A DNA stretch of 64,000 nucleotides, from NCBI GenBank assembly GCA_019635775.1, contig JAHBYU010000013.1, positions 62,001 through 126,000 on the forward strand, read 5' to 3'. Both the position numbers and the translations under genes were made by a program. A model generated the notes under the pieces. The model saw nothing but the letters and a program-made list of their open reading frames with translations. It had not been told where the DNA came from and did not search any database. Source of the stretch: Rhizobiaceae bacterium (lineage in GTDB: Bacteria; Pseudomonadota; Alphaproteobacteria; Rhizobiales; Rhizobiaceae). Positions 11,533 to 22,127 of the stretch are shown here, in pieces; the first letter of the stretch is position 1, and every line of letters begins with the position of its first letter.

Positions 11533-13722
11533 ATGAGAGACGATTCGCATACGCTTCCGAAACGGTCGGCGCCTGTTCTGGTACCGATGCCGGCCGAGCG
11601 TCCCTATACTTATGCGGTGCCCGGGGACATGCATGTCGAGCCTGGATCGATCGTGCGCGTGCCGCTCGGCACACGCGAAGTGGCTGGTGTGGTGTGGGAC
11701 ACGCCGACCGATCCTGTTGATCCGAAAAAGCTGAAGCCCATCTCGGAAGTATTCGACTGTCCTGCGATCGACGAGCAGACGCGCCGTTTCGTCGACTGGA
11801 TCTCGGCGTACACGCTCGCCGCGCCGGGAATGGTGGCGCGCATGATCCTGCGCGCGCCGGCTGCCTTCGACCCCGAGCCGTGGACCGAAGGGCTGCAGCG
11901 CACTGAAGCGGCGCCGGACCGCATGACTGCCGCGCGCGCGCGCGTCCTCGAGGCCGCCAATGACGGGCTCGCCTGGACGCGCTCTGGCCTTGCGCATGCC
12001 GCCGGCGTGTCTTCCACGGTGATCGACGGCCTGCGCGATCAGGGCGTTTTCGAGACGGTCATGATCCCGCCTCGCCCGGTGGTGGCCCCTCCCGACACGG
12101 CCTATTCCGCGCCAGAGCTTTCGCCGGACCAGCAGGCAGTCGCGGACATGCTGCGGGCTTCCGTCGACAAGGGCGGAGCGGGCGTTACCCTAATCGACGG
12201 GGTGACGGGTTCCGGCAAGACCGAGGTCTATTTCGAGGCCGTTGCTGCGGCGCTCGATAAGGGCAGGCAGGTCCTCATCCTGCTCCCTGAAATCGCGCTT
12301 ACTCACGCCTTCCTCGAACGCTTCCAGGATCGCTTCGGCTCAAAGCCAGCCGAATGGCATTCAGATCTCGCGCCGCGCATGCGCGAGCGAGTCTGGCGGC
12401 AGGTGACCGAGGGCAGCATCCGTGTGGTGGCGGGTGCGCGATCCGCGCTCTTCCTGCCATTCCACGAGCTGGGGCTCATCGTGGTCGATGAGGAACACGA
12501 TCCCGCCTACAAGCAGGAGGATCGCGTTACCTACAATGCGCGCGACATGGCCGTCGTGCGCGGTCGCATTGGTGGGTTTCCTGTGGTTCTGGCGTCCGCG
12601 ACACCGTCCATTGAAAGCCGCGTCAATGCCGACCAGGGTCGCTATGTCCGCGCAATCCTGCCAGCCCGCTTCGCCGACGCCTCGCTGCCGGACCTCAAGA
12701 CGATAGACCTTCGCCGCGCGCCGCCTGCCCGCGGCGGGTTCCTGTCGCCGACACTGATAGAAGAAATGCGCAAGGCGCTTGCGCGCGGCGAGCAGTCGCT
12801 GCTGTTCCTGAACAGGCGCGGCTATGCCCCTCTGACGCTATGCCGCGTGTGCGGCCACCGCTTCCAGTGCCCCCACTGTTCGAGCTGGCTTGTCGAGCAT
12901 CGCTTCCGCGGCCAACTGGTCTGCCACCATTGCGGACATCACGAAAAGAGACCGGAAGCCTGCCCGGAATGCGGCACCTTCGACCATCTGGTCGCCTGCG
13001 GGCCGGGGGTCGAACGGATCGCCGAGGAGGTCGTCGGCCAGTTCCCCGATGCGCGCGCCATAGTTTTGTCGTCCGACCTGCTAGGTGGGGTCAAGCGGCT
13101 TCGGCTGGAACTGGAAGCCATAGCGAAGGGCGAAGCCGACATCGTCATAGGCACGCAACTCGTCGCCAAGGGGCATAATTTTCCCAAAATGACACTGGTC
13201 GGGATCGTAGATGCGGACCTCGGCCTGGCCAATGGCGATCCGCGCGCTGCCGAGCGCACGTTCCAGCTTCTTAGCCAGGTCACCGGAAGGGCAGGGCGTA
13301 CCGGCAAGAAAAGCCTCGGCCTGCTCCAGACCTACCAGCCCGATCATCCCGTCATGCGGGCAATCGTGTCCGGCGATGCAGAAACGTTCTATCAGCGCGA
13401 GATCGCCGAACGGGAGAAAGCTGGCCTGCCGCCTTTCGGCAGGCTCGCGGGCATCATCGTCAGCGCGATGACCCGACCGGAAGCCGAGGGGCATGCGCGC
13501 GGCCTGCGCCGCGCGGCACCGCCTGCTCCTGACATCCAGGTGCTCGGGCCGGCGGAGGCGCCGCTGGCGCTGGTGGCCGGCCGGCATCGCTTCCGCCTTC
13601 TCGTGCATGGCGAGCGACGTTCCGACATGCAGGCCTATATCCGCGCAATGCTCGCCGCCGGGCCCAAGATCAGGGGTTCGGTTCGCGTTTCGGTCGATAT
13701 CGATCCGCAGAGCTTCCTGTGA
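11533..13722 (+). CDS. priA: Primosomal replication protein N' (PriA helicase)
   Basis: PriA recognises stalled or collapsed forks and D-loops and reloads the replicative helicase. The 729-residue protein has an N-terminal DNA-binding domain (3' end recognition), Walker A GVTGSGKTE (about residues 223-231), a DEEH box (VVDEEHDPAYKQED), helicase motif SATPSIES, and a zinc-binding region of paired cysteines (CRVCGHRFQC, CHHCGHH, CPECG). It ends with helicase motifs V-VI (GTQLVAKGHNF, TGRAGR). Length and order are normal. It is divergent from fsa with 95 bases between. In Rhizobiales priA usually precedes the atp operon, and that order is kept here with two small genes intervening. Confidence 0.97.
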   Translation: MRDDSHTLPKRSAPVLVPMPAERPYTYAVPGDMHVEPGSIVRVPLGTREVAGVVWDTPTDPVDPKKLKPISEVFDCPAIDEQTRRFVDWISAYTLAAPGMVARMILRAPAAFDPEPWTEGLQRTEAAPDRMTAARARVLEAANDGLAWTRSGLAHAAGVSSTVIDGLRDQGVFETVMIPPRPVVAPPDTAYSAPELSPDQQAVADMLRASVDKGGAGVTLIDGVTGSGKTEVYFEAVAAALDKGRQVLILLPEIALTHAFLERFQDRFGSKPAEWHSDLAPRMRERVWRQVTEGSIRVVAGARSALFLPFHELGLIVVDEEHDPAYKQEDRVTYNARDMAVVRGRIGGFPVVLASATPSIESRVNADQGRYVRAILPARFADASLPDLKTIDLRRAPPARGGFLSPTLIEEMRKALARGEQSLLFLNRRGYAPLTLCRVCGHRFQCPHCSSWLVEHRFRGQLVCHHCGHHEKRPEACPECGTFDHLVACGPGVERIAEEVVGQFPDARAIVLSSDLLGGVKRLRLELEAIAKGEADIVIGTQLVAKGHNFPKMTLVGIVDADLGLANGDPRAAERTFQLLSQVTGRAGRTGKKSLGLLQTYQPDHPVMRAIVSGDAETFYQREIAEREKAGLPPFGRLAGIIVSAMTRPEAEGHARGLRRAAPPAPDIQVLGPAEAPLALVAGRHRFRLLVHGERRSDMQAYIRAMLAAGPKIRGSVRVSVDIDPQSFL

Positions 13723-13812
13723 GGATGCGCGTATGACCGCGGGTTTCCGGGAGTAGTGTCCTGACGGCGCAAAAAAGCCGCAAACGGACCGAATCTCGTA
13801 ACAGATAAAGTT

Positions 13813-14430
13813 ATGAGGGCTTCAATGACACTGGTTCCGGTCAACCAGAAAACGCGCATTCGCATACTGCAATGGGGTGCGCTTGGGCTCGCCGTGGCGG
13901 TGTTGATGGCGAATCCCGGCTTTCATGGTGACGGCAGCGATGTGGTCGAGGCTATCGGCGTGCTGCTGGTGTTGTTGTGTGTAGTCGGCCGCATGTGGAG
14001 CGTGCTCTACATCGGCTCGAAAAAGAACCTGGAACTCGTGATTGCGGGTCCCTATTCGGTCACGCGCAACCCGCTCTACGTCTTCTCCGTGATCGGTGCG
14101 GTCGGTGTCGGGCTGTTTGTCGGGTCGGTCGTGCTGGCCTCCGTGCTCGGGCTTGCCGCGTGGCTGGTGCTTGTGATTACCGCCGGCAAGGAGGCGGGGC
14201 ATCTGGAAGTGCTCTTCGGCGACGCATACCGGGACTATGCACGGCGGACACCGATGTTCTGGCCTAAGCTCGCAATGTATCATGACGCCGACGAGGTTGT
14301 GTTTTCCCCTGCCGCGCTCAGGCGGACCTTCCTCGATGGACTTCTCTTCATTGCCGTGCTGCCGGCGGTGGAGATCGTGGAACATCTCAGGGATGCCGGC
14401 TATCCGCCAATCCTGTTCAATCTTCCCTGA
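13813..14430 (+). CDS. Isoprenylcysteine carboxylmethyltransferase-family membrane protein
   Basis: The predicted 205-residue integral membrane protein has about five hydrophobic helices. Its ICMT-like/PEMT-like hallmark is the segment GPYSVTRNPLYV (about residues 77-88), followed by a cytoplasmic E-A/LFGDAYRDYARRTP motif that binds S-adenosylmethionine in this family. Bacterial members methylate small or lipid substrates, mostly unknown. The ATG at 13813 is weakly supported; the ATG at 13825 has GAGGGC just upstream and may be the real start. It lies between priA and the atp operon, on the same strand. Confidence 0.8.
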   Translation: MRASMTLVPVNQKTRIRILQWGALGLAVAVLMANPGFHGDGSDVVEAIGVLLVLLCVVGRMWSVLYIGSKKNLELVIAGPYSVTRNPLYVFSVIGAVGVGLFVGSVVLASVLGLAAWLVLVITAGKEAGHLEVLFGDAYRDYARRTPMFWPKLAMYHDADEVVFSPAALRRTFLDGLLFIAVLPAVEIVEHLRDAGYPPILFNLP

Positions 14431-14490
14431 CGCCTGTCCGACCGGCGCGACAGCACTGCCCCCATTCGGTATTCTGACCGTGCGATTCGA

Positions 14491-14898
14491 ATGGAGGAAA
14501 CATTGGAGTTCGCGTTCCCTTGGCCCGTCACACAGGGCGAATGGCTTGCCTGGGCGTCCGCCGCCGTAACGGTTGTGTTGGGTGTGGTCCTTCTGTTCGC
14601 ACCCGGCACGTCTTTCAGGCTGCTCAGGCTGCCGGCCAAGCCGGAGCGGCCCGAGGCCTATTCTGTCGCGCGCGCCAATATGGCCGGCTTCTATCTCGGG
14701 CTCGGGCTGACCGCCCTGCTGCTGGCCCAGCCGCTGCTATACATGGCGCTCGGTTTCTCCTGGCTGTTCACCGGTTTCGGCCGAATCGTCTCCATGATGT
14801 CGGATAAGGCGAACCGGCTTTCCAACTGGCTGTGGCTGGTGCTCGACTTTGCGCTCGCGGCGCTGGCGCTGGGCTTTTCCTTTGGCCTGGTGGCCTGA
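14491..14898 (+). CDS. Small membrane protein, DUF4345-like
   Basis: This 135-residue protein has four predicted transmembrane helices. The pattern of a helix ending in ...VARANMAGFYLGLGL and a later FTGFGRIVSMMSD segment resembles the DUF4345 family of small bacterial membrane proteins; function is unknown. The ATG at 14491 overlaps a very good ribosome site (GGAGGAAACA, 14493-14502) that points to a TTG at 14503, so the protein may begin five codons later as MEFAFPWP. It lies just upstream of the atp operon, on the same strand, separated by 235 bases that include the operon promoter. Confidence 0.65.
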   Translation: MEETLEFAFPWPVTQGEWLAWASAAVTVVLGVVLLFAPGTSFRLLRLPAKPERPEAYSVARANMAGFYLGLGLTALLLAQPLLYMALGFSWLFTGFGRIVSMMSDKANRLSNWLWLVLDFALAALALGFSFGLVA

Positions 14899-14969
14899 TT
14901 TCCGCCGCGTCGGGCCGGCCTCTTTCCACAGTGCGACAAAAGTGACGGAAAAGCCCGCCCGGCAACGTG

Positions 14970-14998
14970 TTGCGGTATCCGAAAGCCTGTGCTAGACG
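14970..14998 (+). promoter_or_regulatory. atpH: Putative promoter of the atpHAGDC operon
   Basis: TTGCGG (14970-14975), a 17-base spacer and TAGACG (14993-14998, within GTGCTAGAC) fit a rhizobial housekeeping-sigma promoter. It is about 135 bases upstream of the atpH start. A second TTGACA occurs at 15079-15084 but no good -10 follows. The assignment is by pattern only. Confidence 0.4.
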
Positions 14999-15133
14999 GC
15001 AATCGACTTTCGGCAGGGGATGCGGAGCGCGTACGCTCAGGCCGGAAAAAATCCAATAAGGCCAGGTACTTAGCCAGCTTGACAGCTAGCCACATGGAAC
15101 CTGCGGCCAAACAGACAAGAGAAAAGACGATCC

Positions 15134-15694
15134 GTGGCACAGTCTTCCTCGCCAGTCTCCGGTATCGCCGAACGCTACGCCGGCTCGCTCTATGAGCTTG
15201 CGGCGCAGTCCAAATCTGTCGACCAGGTAGAGGCTGACCTTTCCCGCTTTGAGGCGCTCATGTCGGAAAGTGCCGATCTGGACCGCCTGATCAGGAGCCC
15301 GGTCTTCTCGGCCGACGATCAGCTGAATGCCGTTGCGGCCATCGCAGACAAGGCGGGTATCACTGGTCTGGTCGGAAATTTCCTGCGTGTGGTTGCGCAG
15401 AACCGTCGTCTTTTCGCGGTGCCGGCCATGATCAAGGCTTTCCATGCGATCGCTGCGGAAGCGCGCGGTGAGATCGCTGCCGAGGTGACCTCGGCGCACC
15501 CGCTCACGGCGGCACAGGAAGATGAACTCAAGGCGGCGCTCAAGGGCGTCACCGGCAAGGACGTGGCGATCGCCGCCACTGTCGACCCGTCGCTTCTCGG
15601 CGGGCTCGTCGTGAAGATCGGCTCGCGCCAGATCGACACGTCGCTCAGGACAAAACTCAATTCGCTCAAGCTTGCACTGAAAGAGGTCGGCTGA
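15134..15694 (+). CDS. atpH: ATP synthase F1 subunit delta
   Basis: AtpH links the F1 head to the peripheral stalk (subunits b/b') of the ATP synthase. The 186-residue protein matches the family: [13 protein letters not shown] at the N-terminus, [15 protein letters not shown] in the middle, and [23 protein letters not shown] at the C-terminus. Translation begins at a GTG (15134). It is the first gene of the five-gene F1 operon. As usual in alphaproteobacteria the F0 genes (atpIBEF) are absent and must be elsewhere. Its stop overlaps the atpA start by one base (TGATG), so the two are translationally coupled. Confidence 0.97.
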   Translation: MAQSSSPVSGIAERYAGSLYELAAQSKSVDQVEADLSRFEALMSESADLDRLIRSPVFSADDQLNAVAAIADKAGITGLVGNFLRVVAQNRRLFAVPAMIKAFHAIAAEARGEIAAEVTSAHPLTAAQEDELKAALKGVTGKDVAIAATVDPSLLGGLVVKIGSRQIDTSLRTKLNSLKLALKEVG

Positions 15695-17223
15695 TGGACA
15701 TCCGCGCCGCGGAAATCTCCGCAATCCTTAAGGACCAGATCAAGAACTTCGGCAAGGAAGCCGAAGTATCGGAGGTCGGTCAGGTTCTCTCGGTCGGCGA
15801 CGGTATCGCCCGCGTCTACGGTCTGGACAATGTCCAGGCTGGTGAGATGGTCGAGTTCCCCGGCGGCATCCGCGGCATGGCGCTCAACCTCGAAAGCGAC
15901 AATGTCGGCGTGGTTATCTTCGGCGCCGACCGCGACATCAAGGAAGGCGACATCGTCAAGCGTACCGGCTCCATCGTGGACGTGCCGGTCGGCAAGGGTC
16001 TTCTGGGTCGAGTCGTTGACGCACTGGGCAATCCGATCGACGGCAAGGGTCCGATCGAGGCAACCGAGCGCCGTCGCGTGGACGTGAAGGCGCCTGGCAT
16101 CATCCCACGCAAATCTGTGCATGAGCCGATGTCGACGGGCCTCAAGGCCATCGACGCGCTGATCCCGATCGGCCGTGGCCAGCGTGAACTGGTCATCGGC
16201 GACCGCCAGACCGGCAAGACCGCCATCATCCTGGACACCTTCCTGAACCAGAAGCCGCTCAACGAGGGTGATGACGAGAGCCAGAAGCTCTATTGCGTCT
16301 ACGTTGCCGTCGGCCAGAAGCGTTCCACCGTAGCGCAGTTCGTGAAGGTTCTCGAAGAGCGCGGTGCGCTGGAATATTCGATCGTCATCGCCGCCACCGC
16401 TTCTGACGCAGCGCCGATGCAGTTCCTGGCTCCGTTTGCCGGCTGCGCCATGGGCGAATTCTTCCGCGACAACGGCATGCATGCCGTGATCGCCTATGAC
16501 GACCTTTCCAAGCAGGCCGTTGCCTACCGCCAGATGTCTCTGCTTCTGCGTCGCCCGCCGGGTCGCGAAGCCTATCCGGGCGACGTGTTCTATCTGCATT
16601 CGCGTCTTCTGGAGCGCGCCGCCAAGCTCAACGACGAGAACGGCAAGGGCTCGCTGACCGCGCTTCCCGTCATCGAGACGCAGGCCAACGACGTGTCGGC
16701 CTACATTCCGACCAACGTGATCTCGATCACCGATGGCCAGATATTCCTCGAGACGAACCTCTTCTTCCAAGGTATCCGTCCGGCCGTGAACGTCGGCCTT
16801 TCGGTGTCGCGCGTCGGCTCGTCCGCGCAGATCAAGGCGATGAAGCAGGTTGCCGGCTCGATCAAGGGTGAACTGGCCCAGTATCGCGAGATGGCTGCCT
16901 TCGCGCAGTTCGGCTCCGATCTGGACGCCGCCACGCAGCGCCTGCTGAACCGCGGCGCGCGGCTGACGGAACTCCTGAAGCAGCCGCAGTTCTCGCCGCT
17001 GAAGACGGAGGAGCAGGTTGTCGTGATCTTCGCCGGCGTCAACGGCTATCTCGACAAGCTGACCATTCCCCAGGTCGGTCGCTTCGAGCAGGGCCTGCTT
17101 GCGCATTTCCGCTCCGAGGGCAAGGCTGTTCTCGACACGATCCGCACCGAAAAGCAGATCAGTGACGAGACCAGGGCAAAGCTCAAGGAGCAGATCGACG
17201 CGTTCGCCAAGAACTTCGCTTGA
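15694..17223 (+). CDS. atpA: ATP synthase F1 subunit alpha
   Basis: AtpA is the non-catalytic nucleotide-binding subunit of the F1 hexamer and, with beta, forms the catalytic interface. The 509-residue length is standard. Visible elements are the N-terminal beta-barrel ([22 protein letters not shown]), the Walker [10 protein letters not shown] (about residues 169-177), the [23 protein letters not shown] block and the arginine-finger region [13 protein letters not shown]. It begins at an ATG overlapping the atpH stop and is followed 16 bases later by atpG. Its codon use is strongly biased to C/G-ending codons, typical of a highly expressed gene. Confidence 0.99.
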   Translation: MDIRAAEISAILKDQIKNFGKEAEVSEVGQVLSVGDGIARVYGLDNVQAGEMVEFPGGIRGMALNLESDNVGVVIFGADRDIKEGDIVKRTGSIVDVPVGKGLLGRVVDALGNPIDGKGPIEATERRRVDVKAPGIIPRKSVHEPMSTGLKAIDALIPIGRGQRELVIGDRQTGKTAIILDTFLNQKPLNEGDDESQKLYCVYVAVGQKRSTVAQFVKVLEERGALEYSIVIAATASDAAPMQFLAPFAGCAMGEFFRDNGMHAVIAYDDLSKQAVAYRQMSLLLRRPPGREAYPGDVFYLHSRLLERAAKLNDENGKGSLTALPVIETQANDVSAYIPTNVISITDGQIFLETNLFFQGIRPAVNVGLSVSRVGSSAQIKAMKQVAGSIKGELAQYREMAAFAQFGSDLDAATQRLLNRGARLTELLKQPQFSPLKTEEQVVVIFAGVNGYLDKLTIPQVGRFEQGLLAHFRSEGKAVLDTIRTEKQISDETRAKLKEQIDAFAKNFA

Positions 17224-17239
17224 TCTGAACGGGTAAGGC

Positions 17240-18124
17240 ATGGCCTCGCTAAAAGACCTCCGTAACCGGATCGCCTCCGTCAAGGCGACGCAGAAGATTA
17301 CCAAGGCGATGCAGATGGTCGCCGCGGCCAAGCTGCGCCGTGCGCAGGAGGCCGCCGAGGCCGCGCGTCCCTATTCGCAGCGCATGGGCGCGGTGCTTGC
17401 CAATATTTCCCAGGCCGTTGGCTCGGGGGGCGATGCTCCGGCCCTGATGACAGGCACCGGCAAGGACGACGTACATCTGTTGATCGTCGCTACGGCCGAG
17501 CGCGGGCTTTGCGGCGGCTTCAACAGCCAGATTTCCCGTTTCGCGCGTGATCACATCCGCCGCCTCCAGGGCGAAGGAAAGACGGTCAAGATCATCACGG
17601 TGGGCAAGAAGGGATTCGACATCCTGCGTCGTGACTTCGCGTCGCTGATCATCGATCGCGTCGACTTGCGCGAAGTGAAGACACTGAATTTCACGCATGC
17701 CGACGCGATTGGCCGCAAGGTCATCCAGCTCTTCAATGACGGACAGTTCGACGTCTGCACGCTGTTCTATTCCGAATTCAAGTCGGTGATCAGCCAGATC
17801 CCGACCGCGCAGCAGATCATCCCGGCTGCGGGCTCCGTCTCCGCCAACGAGCCGGAATCGGGGGGCGCGGCGATCTATGAATACGAACCGGAGCCGGGCG
17901 AGATCCTGTCCGACCTCATTCCACGCAACATTTCCGTGCAGATTTTCCGTGCGTTGCTGGAGAACGCAGCAGGCGAAATGGGTGCGAAGATGAGCGCGAT
18001 GGACAACGCGACCCGCAACGCAGGCGAGATGATCGGCAAGCTGACGATTACATACAACCGTCAGCGTCAGGCGCAGATCACCAAGGAACTCATCGAGATC
18101 ATTTCGGGCGCCGAAGCGCTCTAG
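17240..18124 (+). CDS. atpG: ATP synthase F1 subunit gamma
   Basis: AtpG is the central rotating stalk that couples proton flow to catalysis. The predicted 294 residues show both conserved coiled-coil ends: the N-terminal [30 protein letters not shown] region and the C-terminal [16 protein letters not shown]...[20 protein letters not shown] region. The middle Rossmann-like domain includes [12 protein letters not shown] short insert near residues 200-220 ([19 protein letters not shown]) is typical of alphaproteobacterial gamma. Spacing to atpA is 16 bases and to atpD 55 bases. Confidence 0.98.
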   Translation: MASLKDLRNRIASVKATQKITKAMQMVAAAKLRRAQEAAEAARPYSQRMGAVLANISQAVGSGGDAPALMTGTGKDDVHLLIVATAERGLCGGFNSQISRFARDHIRRLQGEGKTVKIITVGKKGFDILRRDFASLIIDRVDLREVKTLNFTHADAIGRKVIQLFNDGQFDVCTLFYSEFKSVISQIPTAQQIIPAAGSVSANEPESGGAAIYEYEPEPGEILSDLIPRNISVQIFRALLENAAGEMGAKMSAMDNATRNAGEMIGKLTITYNRQRQAQITKELIEIISGAEAL

Positions 18125-18161
18125 GAACGGCCGAACCGACCCGTTCCCGAAAACAGGATAA

Positions 18162-19646
<1,485 letters not shown>

Positions 19647-19657
19647 TCCGGGCACAA

Positions 19658-19762
19658 AGGCAGTAGGTCAATAAGGCAGTAAGGAGAGCGGAAGAGGGAA
19701 GCTGGTTGTCGGGTCCTTGGGATATTCCCCTGTTGCCCTACTGTCCTATCGCCCTACTCCCC
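19658..19762 (+). other. Long imperfect hairpin between atpD and atpC
   Basis: The 123-base gap contains two purine/pyrimidine-rich arms, 19658-19684 and 19736-19762. Read antiparallel, 21 of 27 positions pair (one as G-U). Each arm is built from repeated units (GGCAGTAGG-like in the left arm, CCCTACT-like in the right). The loop is about 51 bases. The right arm ends 7 bases before the atpC start, where a ribosome site should be; no normal Shine-Dalgarno is visible in its place. The structure could regulate translation or mRNA processing of atpC relative to atpD. It could alternatively be a dispersed intergenic repeat. Confidence 0.6.
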
Positions 19763-19769
19763 TAACGAC

Positions 19770-20168
19770 ATGGCTGAAGCTTTCCAGTTCGAACTCGTTT
19801 CCCCGGAACGCCTGCTTGTCTCCGAGCAGGTCGAGTCGGTCGTCATTCCTGGCACGGAAGGCGAGATGACGATTCTCGCCAACCATGCGCCGGTCATGAC
19901 GACGATCAAGCCGGGTGTCGTCACCGTGAAGACGGCGGCAGGGTCGACCGAACGATACTGTGTGTTCGGGGGCTTTGCCGACATCCTGCCATCGGGCTGC
20001 ACGCTGCTTGCCGAGTCTGCAGTGCCGGTCGACTCGATTGACCGCGAGGACCTCGCCAAGCGCATCAGGAATGCAGGTGAGGATGTTGCAGACGCGAAAG
20101 ACTCGCATACGAAGCAGAAGGCCGAGGAATACCTCAACCATCTCAAGACGCTGGAAGCTGCTGTATAG
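19770..20168 (+). CDS. atpC: ATP synthase F1 subunit epsilon
   Basis: AtpC caps the central stalk and can inhibit ATP hydrolysis. The 132-residue protein shows the beta-sandwich N-domain: FELVSPERLLVSEQVESVVIPGTEGEM, then HAPVMTTIKPGVVTV, ending in YCVFGGFADI. A short helical C-terminal tail (KDSHTKQKAEEYLNHLKTLEAA) follows and is slightly shorter than in enteric bacteria. The ATG at 19770 lacks a clear Shine-Dalgarno and sits 7 bases after a long intergenic hairpin, unlike the rest of the operon. A strong terminator follows. Confidence 0.96.
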   Translation: MAEAFQFELVSPERLLVSEQVESVVIPGTEGEMTILANHAPVMTTIKPGVVTVKTAAGSTERYCVFGGFADILPSGCTLLAESAVPVDSIDREDLAKRIRNAGEDVADAKDSHTKQKAEEYLNHLKTLEAAV

Positions 20169-20199
20169 CGATTGGGCTTCGTCTCCTGCCGTTACCGAT

Positions 20200-20223
20200 A
20201 AGGCGAGGCTTCGGCCTCGCCTT
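20200..20223 (+). terminator. Terminator of the atpHAGDC operon
   Basis: AAGGCGAGGC (20200-20209), a TTCG tetraloop and GCCTCGCCTT (20214-20223) form a perfect 10-bp stem followed by TCGTTTG, 31 bases after the atpC stop. This is a clear rho-independent terminator, though with a broken T-run. Confidence 0.8.
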
Positions 20224-20299
20224 TCGTTTGGGGAACCGGGGTTTGACCGGATTCGCCGGGCCGGGCAGGATGGGCAACCTGATCGAGAGGAGGCACGGA

Positions 20300-20692
20300 A
20301 TGGAGCGGTTCACCGGCGGTTGCCTGTGTGGCGACGTTCGCTTCGTCGCGACCGGGCGCCCTTATCGGGTCGGCGTCTGCCATTGCCTTGACTGCCGCAA
20401 ACATCACGGCGCGCTCTTTCATTCCTCTGGCATATTCCCCAGCGATGCTGTCACCGTCGAGGGACAGACGCATGACTATCAGGGTCGTCACTTCTGCCCG
20501 CGCTGCGGCTCGTCGGTGTTTTCGCGCAGCGGAGACGAGACCGAGGTGAATCTCGGATCACTCGATGCACCGGATCAATTGAAGCCGACTTACGAACTGT
20601 GGACCCTGCGCCGTGAATCGTGGCTGCCGCCGTTTCCGGTATCACGACGCTACGAGCGCGACCGCGACGACACCAGCCGCTTCGAGCCTTAA
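20300..20692 (+). CDS. GFA/CENP-V family protein
   Basis: The 130-residue protein is a small GFA-fold zinc protein. Cysteine motifs are clear: GGCLCGDVRF at the start, CHCLDCRKHHGA, and CPRCGSSVF. This family includes the proposed glutathione-dependent formaldehyde-activating enzyme, but most members have no proven activity. The start at 20300 has an excellent GAGAGGAGG ribosome site; an ATG 72 bases upstream lacks support. The gene sits behind the atp terminator and is probably expressed separately. It converges on the FAH-family gene with 9 bases between stops. Confidence 0.85.
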   Translation: MERFTGGCLCGDVRFVATGRPYRVGVCHCLDCRKHHGALFHSSGIFPSDAVTVEGQTHDYQGRHFCPRCGSSVFSRSGDETEVNLGSLDAPDQLKPTYELWTLRRESWLPPFPVSRRYERDRDDTSRFEP

Positions 20693-20701
20693 ATTACTTC
20701 G

Positions 20702-21388
20702 TCACACGACTCGAACGCGAAGGTCGCCGATGCCCTCAATGTGTCCATGCATGAGGTCACCCCGGACTACAGGGCCGACGCCTGCGGGTGTCCCGGTCAT
20801 GATGATGTCGCCCGGCGCAAGGCGAAAAAGACCGGACAGATAGCTGATCATCTCCGGTACCTTCCAGATCATTTGTGCGAGATCGCCGCTCTGTCGCCGT
20901 GTTCCGTTGACGTCGAGCCAGATCGCACCGGCTGCGCGATGACCTACGCTTTCTGTGGCAACGAGGGGCGAGCAAGGCGCGGACTGTTCGAAAGCCTTGG
21001 CCACCTCCCACGGGCGAGACATCTCTTTTGCTCTTGCCTGCAGGTCTCGCCGGGTCATGTCGAGTGCGACACCGTAGCCCCAGACACAATCAAGCGCTGC
21101 CTCAGGAGGAATGTCGACGCCGCCGCTTTTGAGGGCGACGACCATCTCAATCTCATGGTGCACGTCATGGCTGGCTGCCGGATAGGGAAAGCTGTCGCAT
21201 GCTTGGAGATTGTCAGGGTTCTTCTGGAAGAAGAAAGGTGGCTCTCGGTCAGGGTCGCCACCCATCTCGAGGGCATGATCGGCATAGTTCCGTCCGACGC
21301 AATAGACGCGATGTATCGGAAAAAGGCGATCGGACCCCGCAATCGGAAGCGCTGGTGTCGCAGGCGGGGCAATGATGTAGTTGCTCAT
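20702..21388 (-). CDS. Fumarylacetoacetate hydrolase family protein
   Basis: The 228-residue length and motifs fit the FAHD1-like subfamily of metal-dependent hydrolases/decarboxylases (acylpyruvase or oxaloacetate decarboxylase types). It shows YCVGRNYADHALEMG, the FFFQKNPDNL block, the metal-binding H-x-E-x-E equivalent in VHHEIEMVVALK, and the C-terminal GDIIMTGTPAGVGPV. It is a different branch from the hydratase at 9962-10768. The gene is 10 bases downstream of the glutamine amidotransferase gene on the same strand, so it may be co-transcribed. The true substrate cannot be read from sequence. Confidence 0.88.
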   Translation of the reverse strand: MSNYIIAPPATPALPIAGSDRLFPIHRVYCVGRNYADHALEMGGDPDREPPFFFQKNPDNLQACDSFPYPAASHDVHHEIEMVVALKSGGVDIPPEAALDCVWGYGVALDMTRRDLQARAKEMSRPWEVAKAFEQSAPCSPLVATESVGHRAAGAIWLDVNGTRRQSGDLAQMIWKVPEMISYLSGLFRLAPGDIIMTGTPAGVGPVVRGDLMHGHIEGIGDLRVRVV

Positions 21389-21398
21389 GCTCCGGTCC

Positions 21399-22127
21399 TC
21401 AGTTGCCGGTCTTGCGGTTCGCCTGAACGCCGAAAATGGTGGCGAGAAACTCGTGAAGCCAGCGCTTCAGATACATGTCCCAGATCAGGCGTCCGCCAAG
21501 ATGGTCGCGTCCCGGCTGTGCGCCAGGCAGTTCAAACCGGTGCGCGCCATGCACGACCCAGCGGTGCATCATCATTTGCGTCAACTCCGCGTGAAACTGG
21601 ATGCCCCATGCGTTCTCGCGATAGCGAAACGCCTGGTTTGGGTAAGTGTCGGCTGTAGCGAGCAGCGTCGCATCCTTTGGCAATGAAAAACCTTCGCGAT
21701 GGAACTGGTACACCATCTGGGGCCATTGCATCAGCGCCTTGCCCTCCTCGGTCGCCTTCAATGGGTACCAGCCGATCTCGACGAGACCTTCCTCGTGTCT
21801 CTCAACTCTGCCGCCGAGGTTGTTCACCAGCATTTGCGCACCGAGGCAGATACCGAGGAGCGGTCGGTTCTCCTTCAAGGGAATGCTGAGCCAGTCCGTC
21901 TCCCGGCGCACGAACTCGTCCTTGTCGTTCGCGCTCATGGGACCGCCGAAGACGACCGCGCCCGCGTGACGCTCAAGCGTTTCGGGCAAATGGTCGCCGA
22001 GCGGCGGTCGGCGTATGTCCAAGTCGAAACCAGCCTCCATCAACTGGCGCCCGACCCGTCCGGCACTCGAACTCTCCTGATGGAGAATGACCAGAATCCG
22101 CTCTCTCGGACGCTCTCGTCTCGGCAT
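21399..22127 (-). CDS. Class I glutamine amidotransferase
   Basis: The 242-residue protein has the triad-type GATase fold. The nucleophilic cysteine lies in LLGICLGAQM, and the histidine/glutamate pair in WGIQFHAELT. The segment VVFGGPMSANDKDE is typical of the GuaA-like stand-alone amidotransferases of COG0518. The acceptor substrate is unknown; members include gamma-glutamyl hydrolases and GMP synthase-like proteins. Its ATG overlaps the stop of the upstream TerB-like gene by one base (TAATG), showing coupling, and the FAH gene follows it closely. Confidence 0.85.
   Translation of the reverse strand: MPRRERPRERILVILHQESSSAGRVGRQLMEAGFDLDIRRPPLGDHLPETLERHAGAVVFGGPMSANDKDEFVRRETDWLSIPLKENRPLLGICLGAQMLVNNLGGRVERHEEGLVEIGWYPLKATEEGKALMQWPQMVYQFHREGFSLPKDATLLATADTYPNQAFRYRENAWGIQFHAELTQMMMHRWVVHGAHRFELPGAQPGRDHLGGRLIWDMYLKRWLHEFLATIFGVQANRKTGN

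Noticed and set aside
15319-17331. Very long open frame (about 670 codons) on the minus strand across atpH-atpA
   Set aside because: It is an antisense shadow of atpA and atpH, caused by their strong GC-ending codon bias; its translation looks like no known protein and the sense genes are certain.
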